Assembly (NCBI GenBank): GCA_024803745.1 | Contig: JANJXV010000016.1 | Location: 44,802,763 to 44,866,762 of the forward strand | Source of the DNA: Megascapheus bottae | Lineage: Eukaryota; Chordata; Mammalia; Rodentia; Geomyidae | Length of the DNA stretch: 64,000 bases | Direction: 5' to 3' | Part shown: positions 23,721 to 35,215 of the stretch, piece by piece | How the letters are laid out: every line of letters begins with the position of its first letter | Numbering within the stretch: the stretch's first letter is position 1 | Notes under the pieces: generated by a model | Told to the model about the DNA's origin: nothing | The model's input: the letters and a program-made list of their open reading frames with translations, nothing else | Database searches by the model: none | Made by a program: the position numbers and the translations under genes

Positions 23721-25305
23721 CAGGGAAAGCTGCTGCAAGGTTGATTCCTCAGTGTCCTTTCTCAGAGAGTGTGGGGTGACAGAGAATCAATATGGAACTC
23801 TCATGGAAGTGTGTTCCTCTCTGCCCTCACAGAAGCTCCCGCTCTCACAAAGCGACCTTCGTGGTGTCCCTGCCGCCAGCAGCACAGGGACGCTGAAAGA
23901 GTGTGGCCTGCAGTTATCGGAGTCCTGTCTCCAAGAAGATTGAGAAGTCTCAGGTTTAATTGCAAGCTCAAGCTCAGGCCAACGCAGTCACAAATGGAAA
24001 TGCCGTAGGTCTGCAGGGATAGCCTTGTCCCTTCACGGGATATCCTCCAGACCTGACGCCCCGTGGTGGGTTGTGTAACAGGGTTTGCTGAACGTTCTTT
24101 GCAACCAGGAGGGCTGAAGTTGTGCTTTTGAGTGAGCTGAACCTCAGGCTAACGCAGAGTCTCTTCTCTTCCCAGAAGAAGTCACCTCAGGGTCTGGTTC
24201 TTCAAATCTGGTTCCTTTACTGAAGACAGACTCTTGCCTGCGATACTGTACAATAGGCCCTCCTCTTCTCTGCCTCGTCGTTGTACACTGGGCTGCTCAC
24301 CTTTCTACTCGTGAAGCTTGGGTCTGCTTGTCCTCAGGTGAGGAGTCTGCCTGTGTGCTGGGGAGCACTGCTGTCGCAGGCCCTGGCAGCCGAGGGCCCA
24401 CAGGAGTAGAATCTGCCCCTCTGTGCACATTGAATGACACTCTCGTGGCCTCAAGAGACCACAGGAAGCAGCAGCTCTGCTACCACCGGAACTGGGCAGA
24501 AGCGTCGTCCCTGGCCTGGGGCCCAGGCAGCTGGAACTTGCTGACCTGCGATGTCTCTCTCTGTCAGCTTCCTGCTATGACGGCCTGGCCTGGGAGCACA
24601 GCGTCCCCACCCCGGTCTAGTTATCTTATCTTGCTCTGAATTTACCGAATTAGAAATACAAGGCGTAATGGCTGTGATGCTCATTTCCCGATTTAGTAAA
24701 TCTCTACTCTAACGTTAAAATAAGTAGTGTGCCTTCTAACTCCTGGCCGGAGCCCTCTGCTGCAGAGGTCTCTCTGGGTTTATGTTTACGTTGAGACGCG
24801 TGTCACCAAAGACGTACAGCTCTTAACTCAGAGTGTCACCGTGCCCAGCCGCCACCCCCTCCCTGAGGGTCAGGACAGACAGCCACTCGCCAGTCCTTGT
24901 TCTCCGTGGAGTTGCACATTCTGGATAAAAGGTGGAATTAGGGCCTTTAGGCCTGCCTTCCACCCTGGCCCCGCGTGGTCCCTGTCTGCTGCCTCACTGG
25001 CCCGTCAATCCAGGAATCACACCCAGCGTAAAGATGCAAGGTTTGGAGATGGCCTAGAACGTGAGGACTTCTGAGAAAGTGAGAGCGGGGGCCTGGGCCC
25101 TGTCTGTGGTGGCCGGGGAGAGGGTGGTCCGGAGGCATCTCCAGCTCACTGCTTGGCCTGTTCCATGGCCCTCAAAACCTGAGAGGAAGGACATCAACCA
25201 GACACGCGCGTGGCAGTTGCACGCGAGGGGGCCGCGGGCCTGGGCTGTGTTTGGGTGTCGGTGTCAGAATCTTGCACAGTGACCCAGATGCGCCGTCCTC
25301 ATCAA
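23721..25305. other. Unique sequence, no gene seen
   Basis: No recognisable gene, SINE or tandem repeat. Open frames are short or overlap equally good frames on the other strand. Confidence 0.4.
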
Positions 25306-25530
25306 CCACCTATCGAGACCAATTTAGTGATATCAATAATAATCTTCTGCCTGGCGGATCGCTGCCGCTGGGCCGGGCGACGAGCTCCTCGCAGCTCCCC
25401 GAGCTCTTCAGAGGAATTGTCGATAGAACTGACAGCTGCTCTCAGGCTATTGACAGTTATTAAAAATGACCTTGATGCGATTTCATGCCTCTCAAAACAA
25501 GAGCATATGCTAAGGATCATGCCAAGTCAC
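25306..25530. promoter_or_regulatory. Candidate conserved non-coding element
   Basis: A compact block with ATCAATAATAATC, TTGACAGTTATTAAAAATGA and CATATGC words, free of repeat signatures, directly between GC-rich flanks. The clustered TAAT/TGACAG-type words resemble homeodomain/TALE sites. The call rests on composition and texture only. Confidence 0.3.
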
Positions 25531-25944
25531 AGTGCGTGCGGGTCGAGGACGGCCACCGGGGAGACGCCTCCGCGCTCTGACACCGTTCGTGGTCTTTATT
25601 GGGGGGGTTATATAGACAGTTTATAGATTTTATTATAGAACTATATGGGCATATAGTTGGCTTTATTCACAATAAAACACATCACTTTTTTGCTTTATTT
25701 GTTATTTATCTTTGGCTTGGTATTTTAAGTTATGTGTTAGCCAAACATCTTAAGTATATTCTTAAATCGTTTTCAGATTAAGTGTTTATGCCTTATTCAT
25801 TTATGTATGGCTATGTCCATGCAGAATTTCTGTTTTAGAGAAACATAAATATATGAACCCATTTGATTCCAGTTAAGTTTTTTCCCTGTTACAGACACTC
25901 TGTTTTATTACTGAATATGAGTAGATTTTCTTTGACTTTTTATT
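25531..25944. other. AT-rich sequence, no gene seen
   Basis: From about 25595 the sequence is strongly AT-rich. It may be decayed retroelement DNA next to the L1 3' end, but I could not match it. Confidence 0.35.
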
Positions 25945-26170
25945 GTCGGGGCATTGTGTAGAAGGGTTAGTTACATTCGTCGGATTGTACATACACTACT
26001 TCTCGAACATTGGTACCCCTTCTCATAATTTTGTCCCCATTTCCCTCCCCTCGCTCTCTCCCAATCATCTTGTTTTCCCCCTATTCAAATAAACAAATAA
26101 ACGTATATACAATACACCAGGTAACAAAGTCAGATACACTAACCACATCAGATGAACCAAAGGGCAACAA
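25945..26170 (-). mobile_element. LINE-1 3' untranslated region fragment
   Basis: On the plus strand this reads as the reverse of an L1 3' end. It parallels the segment at 41205-41520: a GTCGGGGCATTG or GTCAGGGTGAGG start, a C/T-rich middle, then 'tatacaatacaccaggtaac' (here) against 'tatataatacagcaggtacc' (there) followed by AAAGTCAGATACA or AAAATCAGATACA. The shared order over more than 200 bases indicates the same L1 subfamily 3' UTR. The copy is 5'-truncated before ORF2. Confidence 0.65.
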
Positions 26171-27392
26171 AAGACACGATTGGTTTTCTTGGCCTGGCTT
26201 CTGTCTCTGGACTCCCATGGCCTCCCGGGCAGAGGCCCCTGCTCCCCAGGGACCTTAATTGGAGCTATCTGGGCCCCTCGTGCAGTGTGAAGAGCGGCCA
26301 CAGCATGTCACCACCGCAGCTGGTGCTGTGCAGAATATGGTAAGCACTGCTGAGGGACTTCGGATGTGTGCAGCTCAGCTGACAACACAGCGAGCGGACA
26401 CCCTGCTCCCGGTTCACTGAAGACACAGATCAAGAGCTCTCCTGCTCTTGCTGGGCTTGGTGAGACTGATCGGCCTAGTGAGCGCCTGCTTTGCCCTCAG
26501 GCACGTGCCAGGTCTCCGGGGTGGTTAGGCAGCCTCCCCTTGGTGAGTGAGAAGCCGCCCAGCTCCGCGTTTGCCACCAATGCATCGAGTTTGTCAGCCT
26601 TTTCTGTGCCTGCAGACAGATGCCGAGAGGCCGTGTAAACCACCGGCTCTGAAGAACGGCCCTGTTTCTAGGGAGCCAGACTGCAGGTGGAGATGAGTTC
26701 TCCGCACCTACACTGCATGCTTCTGGTGAGCTCTGACACGGCCCGGCCCCTTGACCCTCAGGGGTCGTTTGTCACGTCAAGGCAGCCTTTCTGTCCTTGA
26801 GGCCTCATTTTCAAAGCAAGCATGCCTTTCTGGAAGGTTCCATCCTCTTTCTCCTGTCGGGTGCTGAGCTCGTGACTGACCCCCATTTGCACCTGTTCAA
26901 TGTGGGGCCGTCAGAGCGAGAGCGCAAGCAGCCGACACCCAAATCCTGCAGCGTCCGTCCTGTCGTTTCCTACGTATGAGATGGACAAGACTGGAAAAAA
27001 CCATCAAAATGAACGGAATCTTAGCAAGTGGTAAACTCCAGCTGCTCAGGTGGAGGGAGCTCAGTCCCTGCCAAGTGAATCACGTGGCTTCAAAAACACC
27101 CTATGTTCAAGTTTACAAATTGGTTTTCATCGCGTACTCAGCCGGCAGTGGACTGAGATGGAGGCTATTGCTCTGCCTCTGTGGGTGTGCGCGTGGATAC
27201 GTGTGTACATAGGTGCACGCGCTCCGAGTGTGCTACGATAGCTTAGTGATTTCCAAACTCTTGACTAGCATGGCACACTTACAAAGTCATGATGCAAACA
27301 ACATATGGTCGCATGGCTGTGGAGATACAATTTACCAAAGTCAAGGCACAGTGGTGGCACCGCTCCATGCCTCCCGCTGAAGGCTAGGAATT
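26171..27392. other. Unique sequence, no gene seen
   Basis: No exon or repeat recognised. A TG-rich patch lies at 27180-27230. Confidence 0.4.
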
Positions 27393-27516
27393 CCCCACCT
27401 CACACCCACCCCGTCACCGGAGACCCCACCTCACACCCACCCCGTCACCGGAGACCCTACCTCACACCCACCCCGTCACTGGAGACCCCACTTCACACCC
27501 ACCCTGTCACCTGAGG
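27393..27516. repeat. 31-bp minisatellite, four copies
   Basis: Unit starts at 27393, 27424, 27455 and 27486, each with CCCC/CCCT, ACCTCACACCCACCCCGTCA and an ending of CCGGAGA or a close variant. The fourth copy is the most diverged (CTTCACACCCACCCTGTCACCTGAGG). Confidence 0.95.
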
Positions 27517-28080
27517 CCCCTGGCAGTTCTCTACCTGTGCACCCCACATAGCCCCAGGCCACTTGCACAACAACTGCATTTAGGGCATCTGAAGAATTGG
27601 CCTGGACAGGCCTGGACCATGGGCTGTGGTGGCACAGTGTGGCAGTACAGCAGGGGTGTCACAGACCTGGCAATCAGAGAGGGGTCTTCATTAATAAAAT
27701 CCAGTGACGTGCATTTCAGCTACCTACTGCTGACAACACAAAAACAGAAACAGGGGCTTGAAATGGCGCCAATTCTCACCGTCCAGCCTTTAGAAGTGCA
27801 GACCGCCCGCTCTGCCTGTACAGAGGTGAAGTAGGGCAGGAGGGGAGCAGGGCAGCGGGCCACACACGTGAGCGGTGCAGACCCACGCAGCCGCCGTGAC
27901 CCTGCCTGACAGGCCGGTGGGGACACGGGTCCACCAGCCACAGGAACTGACTTCCACATGAGAGGGGGGTGAGCCCTGGCCAGGCTCCCTCTCCAGGCTG
28001 TGGCTATCAGAGAGGGGGAGCCAGGCTGCCCTGGGCTCTGTCAGCCCGAGGCCTGAGCACTCTTCATGGCTGGCTCCTCA
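27517..28080. other. Unique sequence, no gene seen
   Basis: Nothing recognised beyond short chance-length frames. Confidence 0.4.
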
Positions 28081-28135
28081 CGCACGCACGCACGCACGCA
28101 CGCATGCACACACTCACGCACGCACGCACGCATGG
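28081..28135. repeat. (ACGC)n tetranucleotide microsatellite
   Basis: Two blocks of ACGC repeats separated by 'atgcacacactc'. It is alternating purine-pyrimidine, CpG-containing and Z-DNA-prone. Confidence 0.95.
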
Positions 28136-28770
28136 ATGCACACTCTGTCCTCAGCAGGGTTGGGTGCCGAGCCCTCCCCAGACAGCCTCAGAGGGAGCCC
28201 TGGCACACGCAACGGCAGCCAGGCGTTTTCCTGGATTATTTTTCAGAGAGCTTCAGAGCTTCCTGTCTGCGACTCTGCGTATTCTGCACCCCAGGATCTT
28301 CCTGTCTGCGACTGTGTGTGTTCTGTGTTCTCCCCCAGCTCCTGCCCACCCCTTTGCAGGGTGTTCAGTCACTGTTCAGTGCTCACCCGAGAAGGTGAAT
28401 ATCAGTAACACAGCTTAAGAAGGCCGTAAGGGTGCCAGCTTTCTTTGTGTCGTGCTTTTTTCCTGAGTCGTCCCCAGCACTCCTGCTGCAGTCCTGTGCA
28501 TACTCCTCTCCCACAAGCTGCCGCTGCAGTCCTGTGCATATTCCTGCAGGGACTTGTGCACGAGGACTCATGCTCACAACACTAAGGTGGCAAGATAAAA
28601 GGTGCTATTCCCTGAAAGTCAGCTCTTGGCCTCAATTTTCTATTTGTTTTTGAGGAACTCGCATAAGATGAATAAAATTAGCTTCACATTTGAAGAAAAC
28701 AGATTTAATGAATTTTCCGTAAGAAAGAAAGAAGTTTACAGATAGTACAATTTAACCTGCAGATTATTCT
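28136..28770. other. Unique sequence with two small local duplications
   Basis: 'cttcctgtctgcgact' occurs near 28257 and again near 28301, and 'gctgcagtcctgtgcata' occurs at 28485 and 28523 (38-bp spacing). No gene was recognised. Confidence 0.6.
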
Positions 28771-28814
28771 CCTCTCTCTCTGTATCCCTCTCTCTGTCTC
28801 TGTGTCTCTCTGTG

Positions 28815-28877
<63 letters not shown>
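28771..28877. repeat. (TC)n-rich microsatellite
   Basis: TC dinucleotides with TGTCTC interruptions in the first half, then about 25 perfect TC units at the end. Confidence 0.95.
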
Positions 28878-28880
<3 letters not shown>

Positions 28881-29930
28881 TAAGCATAGTAACCTACATG
28901 GAAGAAAGGACTGCTTTTACAGAGAAAGCACTTGAACTTCTCTGTAGAAGTTCGTGGACTACCACTCCCTTCCTAAAGAGTTGACTTCAGAGCTGCCTTT
29001 GGTGAGGCTGGACTGGCATGGATGACGGGGTTGAAGCCTGTGTAAACATGGCTGGAAGGCTGCACAGGCCTGCAGTGTCACTGCAGCACGTTCAGGTCCG
29101 CACTGGCCAAAGCAGTTTCTCACAGTGAAGCTGTGCCGTGAGTTTCCGCGCTCAGCCTCAGTGGGTGACTTACCTACGCTCTTCCCTCTGTGGGTTTGAA
29201 ACGACTTAGTTCCTGATGAATCGTAAATCTTTACCCACGTTCATGTGCAACTCAGTGCATTCCCATAGACTCACTTAGAATTTAACAAACATCACCCAAA
29301 CTTATTTTTATGACCTTAAAAAGGAAGTAGTTCTCCATTTCAGTGACTCCTCATTCCTCAACCACACCACAGGCAACTGAGCTCAAAGTCTTCGGCCAGC
29401 GTCACACAGCTTCACACATCAAAGCCGTCTTTAGTTGTGTTTAGGGGCAATTCTACCCACACCCTGGGAACAGACTCACTGCAGCACTGGTGTGCAGTTT
29501 AACGCGCTGTCCCCCTGCACAGTGCACTGGTAGGGAGGACAGCAGAAGGCCGTGGTAGGTGGGGAAATTCTTCAAAATGTAGATTTGGCATCTGTTAGTA
29601 ACTACTTACCTTGTCCTAGGTTATGCAGTATGAAAACAAATTTGTTTAAAAAGGATGTGTATGTAGTTGGAAAATTTTATCACACAGAAACACAAAACCC
29701 CAACTCTTCTAGGCTCACCTGACCTTCCAGTATGTTCTCATTTAATCTGTTGAATTCTCAGGGGGGGAAAATAAGGTCCAGTGGTATGGAAGCAAGATTT
29801 GTAATAAAGCAGAGCAGGTATAACTTTCGACACGTCCGGTCGCAGACCCATTTCTCTTCCTGTGTCCCGGCTAGCTCGGCCCCCTTTGTTGTACAATGAA
29901 AGATGGCAGAGCCCACTGTTTTGTAAGCAT
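28878..29930. other. Unique sequence, no gene seen
   Basis: No repeat or exon recognised. 29220-29340 and 29560-29700 are AT-richer. Confidence 0.4.
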
Positions 29931-30430
29931 GTGCAATCCAGACCCTTCATAATATTAGTTAAAATCAATGTGCTGCTTTTTTAATTATTGCTCATGGTAC
30001 AAAGCAGGGAAGGCTCATTTAGGAGCGGGTCGATATTGAAAAGGGATTGGTAGCTGGCCGCGCAGTACATCAGACGGCTTGATGTAAAAATCATTGGGTC
30101 TGTGCGGCGGCGGTTTGAGGTGATCAGTCTGGTTAGCCTCCAGCTGGCCGGGGCAGCGTAATGGGCCAACCTTCCAGGAGCACGGGCGCCTTGCTGGGAG
30201 GGCTCCCGGAGCAGGGGCTACCTGCCTGCCGCTTCACGTGCAGCTCGAAGAAGGAGGCGATTAGGAGAAGTCGCCTCCGTCTGGTCTTATTGATCCGGGA
30301 CGGCAGAATTGGGAGTGCAGACAGAAATGATTTTCTCTCTTCTTCAGCAGCAATGTTTTTGAAGCTCCTGGGTTTTGAAGAGCAGGCAGATGACAGGCGA
30401 TTGTGACTGTGGCACGAGTGTGCAGATAAA
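29931..30430. promoter_or_regulatory. Candidate conserved non-coding element
   Basis: A repeat-free block with AT-rich cores ('ttaattattgctcatgg', 'taaaatcaatg') and CpG-containing, low-redundancy sequence through about 30120, continuing to 30420. It includes a perfect 8-bp stem (GGAGGCGA at 30253-30260 with TCGCCTCC at 30271-30278, 10-base loop). The texture resembles deeply conserved developmental enhancers, but conservation is untested. Confidence 0.3.
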
Positions 30431-30783
30431 TAGGAAGAGTGACGCATCCATCACAGAAGAAGATGGAGGCGCACGGGGCGGGGTGGGGCGGGGGTGAACA
30501 TGGAAACTCCGGGCAGTGCCGGCCCAGGTACCACCACGGCCGCCAGGGCTGCTCCTTCTTGCCTTCGTCTCACATGGTCATGTTGAAAACATTCTAGAAC
30601 AGAAGCTACTCACTCACTAACATTAGAAATATGCACTGAATACTGACTAGCAGGTGTGTCACCTGCCATACACACACACACACACGTATATGTATATACC
30701 CACATATATAGATATTGGTAATATATAATATCTACGATCGTAACCATATATTTTTATTTACTTGTATATTTTATTCATTGTAT

Positions 30784-30787
<4 letters not shown>
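30431..30787. other. Unique to AT-rich sequence with a short (CA)n
   Basis: A short (CA)n at about 30670-30686 is followed by TATA/CATA-rich sequence to 30787. No gene was recognised. Confidence 0.5.

Positions 30788-30857
<70 letters not shown>
30788..30857. repeat. (CA)n microsatellite at the 3' tail of a SINE
   Basis: About 35 CA units with one CG interruption near 30819. It abuts the tail side of the minus-strand SINE at 30866-31062, so it probably grew from that SINE's 3' tail. Confidence 0.97.
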
Positions 30858-30859
<2 letters not shown>

Positions 30860-30865
30860 CAGGTG

Positions 30866-31062
30866 AAATGTCTTGGTGGTTGTGGGGCCTGTGCTCCATT
30901 CCTGAGCATTTCTTTGTTGAAAGCTGGTGCTCTGCCACTTTGGGCACAGCTCCACCTGTGGTTTTTAGGTGGTTAATTGATCATGAATCTGGTGGGCTTT
31001 CCTGCCCAGGCTAGCTTTGAACCGTGAGCCTTAGATCTCAGGCATGAGCCGCCAGCACCAGC
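30866..31062 (-). mobile_element. B1-headed dimeric SINE
   Basis: Read on the minus strand it starts with a B1/Alu-type head (GGCTCATGCCTGAGATCTAAGG, then a 'ggttcaaagc' block and 'agcctgggcag'). After an AT-rich linker it continues into the same second monomer as the other SINEs here (a 'ggagctgtg' to 'agtggcagagcacc' block). The head lacks part of the usual 'taatcctagctactc' segment. The tail side carries the adjacent CA repeat. Confidence 0.75.
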
Positions 31063-31647
31063 TACCAGCCCAGTGGAGGCTGCTGGGGTCTTGCCATGGC
31101 TCAGACCTTCAGACCAACGGACTGTGCCATGCTTGAACCTTGTTGGGGACGTTTACATTAAACCAGGACAGTCAAATGCTACTGCTCGTGACGGCCTCAG
31201 CCGGCTGGACCAGGCCCAGGGCACGGTCTGCGTGGCGGGGGCGGTGCTGGACATACAGTGACCTTCCCTCTGTGCCAAGAGGCTCAGGCGATGGTGACAG
31301 AGCCCTGTCCCACTGACACGGCCCCGGGGCCAGCCTGGGCGAGGCGCCTGAGCACCCCGCCTGGATGGGGCCCGCCGGGGGTCAGCGGCTCCTCCACTGC
31401 CACAGACTCCGTCTGCATTGATTTCCGCTCACCGCTGACCCGGCCGGGCTTGATTGGTAAATCTCTTCTGTTTTTTCAAATTTATTTACATTTTAATGAT
31501 TGTGTGCTGTTTATTTTAATTTATTTTTCCTTGACTAATCACTGGACTGATCAGATAGTGTGTTGTTGATTTCTACCCAACATTTATGGTAATTAAAAAA
31601 AAAAAGATAGTGGTGAGGCACAAATTCACAGCTACAAGCCAAAGGAC

Positions 31648-31649
<2 letters not shown>
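31063..31649. other. Unique sequence, no gene seen
   Basis: No gene or repeat was recognised except a short poly-A near 31595-31605. 31450-31600 is AT-rich. Confidence 0.4.

Positions 31650-31682
<33 letters not shown>
31650..31682. repeat. (CA)n microsatellite
   Basis: About 15 CA units. Confidence 0.95.
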
Positions 31683-31683
<1 letters not shown>

Positions 31684-32140
31684 CTACATATATGTGTGCA
31701 CAAACACACTCCTATACAGACACATGCGCACAGACACTCCTACACATGCATGTGTACACACACATATGCAGTCCTCCGTCCCACAGTCCACATCCCACCC
31801 AGAAGGAGAACAAAGCCGGGAGCCCACTCTCCACTACGTGCAATTCAAATATGCGCATTCCTGCAGTTATGAGCTAAGTGGAGCCTCCAGATACCCCTGC
31901 CCGCTGCAGTAGTTCTCACTGGAAGGTTCTCCTCCTCCCTTCCCCACGCCTCCATCACGGCTTAGCGCCCCTCTCCCAGTCCAGCTTTACAGTTAGCTTT
32001 GATATCCTTTTCAATGTTCCTATTCATATGTCTGTGTATCTGCATATGCATGTATCTACATGTACGGTTACACATATTTACATACTTCTACATACATCTA
32101 TACACATATACACGTATTCACATATAGACACTGCATCGGT
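31683..32140. other. CA/TA-rich alternating sequence around unique core
   Basis: 31683-31770 and 32020-32130 are rich in ACACA, CATGTA and TACATA words, i.e. degenerate alternating purine-pyrimidine DNA. 31780-32010 is unique. No gene was recognised. Confidence 0.5.
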
Positions 32141-32620
32141 GAACGGGATCTCATTTTCCGTGCATCCACTGCACAGAACTCGAATGCTTACAGCTCAAGC
32201 CTGGACTCCTGGGTCCCACAGATAAACTTTGACCTGTATTTTTTGTGGACCTGTTTTTCCTGTGCCAGTGTGACAGTGACATCTGTTGACCAGCCATTGA
32301 GTTGATTGCATATGTCAGAGTCACAGAGTGTTTTAAAAAGTAGATGGGATAAAGAGGGACTTCAGTGAAGTTTACCTGATAGAAAGTGAAAGAGAGTCAG
32401 GAAACCATTGTCTCACTTGCCTTTAGGGCAAACGGAGGTATCTTATTTTAGGGGGCCCCTCCTCTTCTACCCTGATACTAGTCAAAAAGAGAAAGAGAAA
32501 ACATGTAGCCCTGATCGTGAAGAGGCATAGAGTTCAAAGAGTAGAAATGGAATGTTTCCTCTATCTTTTCACCTTATGGGCAGGTTACCCAACTTCTGGC
32601 TTGTTGCTGCAAGGTTGGCC
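32141..32620. other. Unique sequence, no gene seen
   Basis: Nothing recognised. Confidence 0.4.
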
Positions 32621-32631
32621 AAAATTAACAA

Positions 32632-32822
32632 TTTTTTTTGCCAGTCCTGGGCTGGAGCTCAGGGCCTGAGCACTGTCCTTGGACTTTCTCAAGGCTAGAG
32701 CTCTACCACTCGAGCCTCAGCACCACTTCTGGCTTTTTTCTATGTATGTGGTACCAAGGAATTGAACCAGGGTCTTTGCGCATGCTAGGCAAGCACTCTA
32801 CCACTAGGCCAAACTCCCGGTC
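32632..32822 (-). mobile_element. tRNA-headed dimeric SINE (IDL-Geo-like)
   Basis: In reverse orientation it carries the full structure: the head ends at 32822 (GACCGGGAGTTTGGCCTAGT on the minus strand), followed by a B-box-like segment, the 'gtggtgctgaggctcg' module, the 'ccttgagaaagtccaagg' module, and the tail at 32632-32639. Direct repeats AAATTAACAATTT flank it (about 32622-32634 and 32825-32837), overlapping the poly-T, so a target-site duplication is well supported. Confidence 0.92.
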
Positions 32823-32837
32823 ATAAATTAACAATTT

Positions 32838-33680
32838 TTAAAAAGCAGACTCATGCCCTTGGGTGAGGGGAAGGGTCAAGGGACTTTGCAGAAGCCCCAG
32901 TGTGATCCAAGGGTTTGCATTATTTTAAGCTCGTTCATGTGTATATGTACTTATCTATTTAAAGCCAGGGGACTACCTTTCTATAAACATATAACTGGTA
33001 TGAAAAAAGAAAGTGAAAGAGGGAAAGGAAGCAAGTATTGGAGAGGGGGGCAGGAGGGATGCAGAAGAAAGCGTGGCTGATTTTGATTTGTAAACTAAGA
33101 CCAGTAAGAGAGGCATAATTTTTTCAATATCATATAGATTTCTGAGGGCAATGCATTTGAAACTATCGAGGAAAATTAAACAGTAATTTACACATTCCTT
33201 AAGTTAATTGCTTACCATTCAACATTTATTGAGTGCCTGCTGCGGATGCAGCCCTGCGGGAGGTTGCATCTATATGCAGCCTACATGCTGTAGGTCCCCA
33301 GCCAGGCAAAAAAGACCATCCTTACCTGCCTTTCCAGCAAGCTGGGGGCTAAAATAGCATGAAAATATTCCTAATTCAGATTGCTAGCGTCTCTGATGAC
33401 ATCCAAATCAAAGCACTGTATGTGCTACTCTGGATTGTGGGAATGAGAGCAGACGGTCAGCAGAGGCCAGAGCTGTGGGGGCTACGCGTGAAGCTGGACT
33501 GCGCCCTGGGACGGTGGCCACGAGACCTCAGGACTGAGGCTGAGTCTCAGCCATGAGAAGGCCACATGGCCTCAGAGCTGAAAAGTGGCAGAAGATGAAA
33601 AAGCTTCATTTGGAGGCTTTGAGAGTGAAAATGTTGACCAGAAAGAAATCTAGCAATGCACCTGAGAAACCAAAGCGAGA
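32838..33680. other. Unique sequence, no gene seen
   Basis: AT-rich between about 32900 and 33240, otherwise mixed. A basic, Lys-rich open frame around 33553-33700 runs into the CCTT repeat and matches no family I know. Confidence 0.4.
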
Positions 33681-33912
33681 CCTTCCTTCCTTCCTCCTTC
33701 CTTCCTTCTTCCTTCCTTCCTTCCTTCCTTCCTTCCTTCCTTCCTTCCTTCCTTCCCTCCCTCCCTCCCTCCCTCTTTCCTTCCTTCCTTCCTTCCTTCC
33801 TTCCTTCCTTCCTTCCCTCCCTCCCTCCCTCCCTCCCTCCCTCCCTCCCTCCCTCCCTCCTTCCTTCCTTCCTTCCTTCCTTCCTTCCTTCCTTCCTTCC
33901 TTTCTTTCCTTT
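33681..33912. repeat. (CCTT)n/(CCCT)n tetranucleotide array at a SINE tail
   Basis: About 230 bases of alternating blocks of CCTT and CCCT tetramers, switching four times. It abuts the tail of the minus-strand SINE at 33913-34130, so on that strand it is a GGAA/GGGA tail expansion. It is a polypurine-polypyrimidine tract with triplex potential. Confidence 0.97.
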
Positions 33913-34130
33913 TTGTGGGTCATGGGGCTTGAACTATGAGCCTGGGCTCTTTCCCTGAGCTCTTCAGCTCAAGGCCTACCCTTGAGCCAAGCTCCACTTC
34001 CCAGTTTCTAGAGGTTAACTGGAGATCAGAGTCTCAGGTCCTTTTGTGCCTGAGCTGGCGTTAACCCTTGATCCTCAGATCTCAGCTCCGGATTAGTTAG
34101 GATTACAGGTGTGAGCCACCGAGTCCAGCT
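33913..34130 (-). mobile_element. B1-headed dimeric SINE
   Basis: The minus strand starts with AGCTGGACTCGGTGGCTCAC and a clear B1 head with pol III A-box-like sequence ('ggctcacacctgtaatccta' type, seen complemented at 34105-34125). It continues with 'gagatctgaggatcaa', a linker, and the shared second monomer (the 'gagctt' and 'ggctcaagggtaggcctt' region). It ends in the GGAA-type tail. Confidence 0.85.
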
Positions 34131-34995
34131 GAGATTTTTTTTTAACTTCCTCTGGACCAAGGCTGAAAAGCCGTCAAAGGATGCTGAGGTTGAAGCGTGG
34201 ATTTTGTTTCTCACTCACTGGGTTCTTGTCTGGAAAAGCCTCAGAGGTTCTAGGAAGACAGAAACATGGAGGCACAGGTACACAGTCTTGACTAGATGTT
34301 ATATGTACAGAAAAAAAATAAGTGAAAAAGTAAGAGGCAGTTCCAAACACGCGTGAAGAAAGTGGCCAAAACAAATTTCTTAAAGAGCAAAGTTGAAATG
34401 CCACCATCAGCTGGCTCAAATCTGGTCAAAAATCTACAGCCAGACAGTGTGCTTTTGCAGCTCGGGACTACTGGGCTAGGAGACAAGTTCCATAAAACAC
34501 AAAGAAACAGAAGCAACAGAAACCACAAACCTGAACTTAAATTCTGAAACACTCATGCTTCATAAAGGAAAAGCAGGGGAAGTAGCCACACCTCCGGGTG
34601 GAACCTTCTGAGGGAGCAAGCGATGGATAATAATCAAATCAAAAATGTGGTCCATAAAAGAAAGCACAAAATGATGGTAATCCTCTTCGAATACAAAACG
34701 TTTAAAAATCAAATAAGAGACGTATCCCTACAAACACAGGCTTCATCAGGCTCAATTATGTGAAACGAACAACCCAGTTACATACGGTCTGGTCAGGAAG
34801 TCTGAACAGCTTCTTCACCAGAGAAGACAAATCGCCCGTGTCGGCGCTCGTGTCTGCAGCCTGGCCGTTCAGGAAGCTGTGGCTTCAGGATTGAGGCTTG
34901 AAGCCCTGCTGGATTCTCCAGTTAAACACAGAGAGCTGGGCTGGAGGACGACGGCTCAAGGGGTCGAGAGCAGCCGTGAGCACAAAACACTGAGT
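34131..34995. other. Unique A-rich sequence, no gene seen
   Basis: A-rich on the plus strand with short lysine-rich frames. No retroelement family or processed pseudogene could be matched. Confidence 0.4.
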
Positions 34996-35010
34996 AAAGG
35001 GTAAGGCTGA

Positions 35011-35203
35011 GAGGCCGGGAGTTTGGCCTAGTGGTTAAAGTGCTTGCCTAGCATGCACGAAGACCCAGGTTCGATTCCTTGGTACCACATATATAGGAAA
35101 AAGCCATAAGTGGTGCTGAGGCTCAAGTGGTAGAGCTCTAGCCTTGAGAAAGTCCAAGGACAGTGCTCAGGCCCTGGGCTCAAGCCCAGGCCTGGAAAAA
35201 AAA
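35011..35203 (+). mobile_element. tRNA-headed dimeric SINE (IDL-Geo-like), young copy
   Basis: A complete copy. The head is GAGGCCGGGAGTTTGGCCTA with A box (tggcctagtgg) and B box (ggttcgattcc), then an 'accacatata' linker, the second monomer ('ctgaggctcaagtggtagag', 'ccttgagaaagtccaagg', 'cagtgctcaggccctggg') and a short A tail. A perfect 15-bp target-site duplication, AAAGGGTAAGGCTGA, lies at 34996-35010 and 35201-35215. Its first A residues could also belong to the A tail. The intact TSD suggests a recent insertion. Confidence 0.96.
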
Positions 35204-35215
35204 GGGTAAGGCTGA

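Noticed and set aside
33553..33939. Lys-rich small protein (128 codons)
   Set aside because: Half of it is the CCTT repeat, and the unique part matches no family I know.
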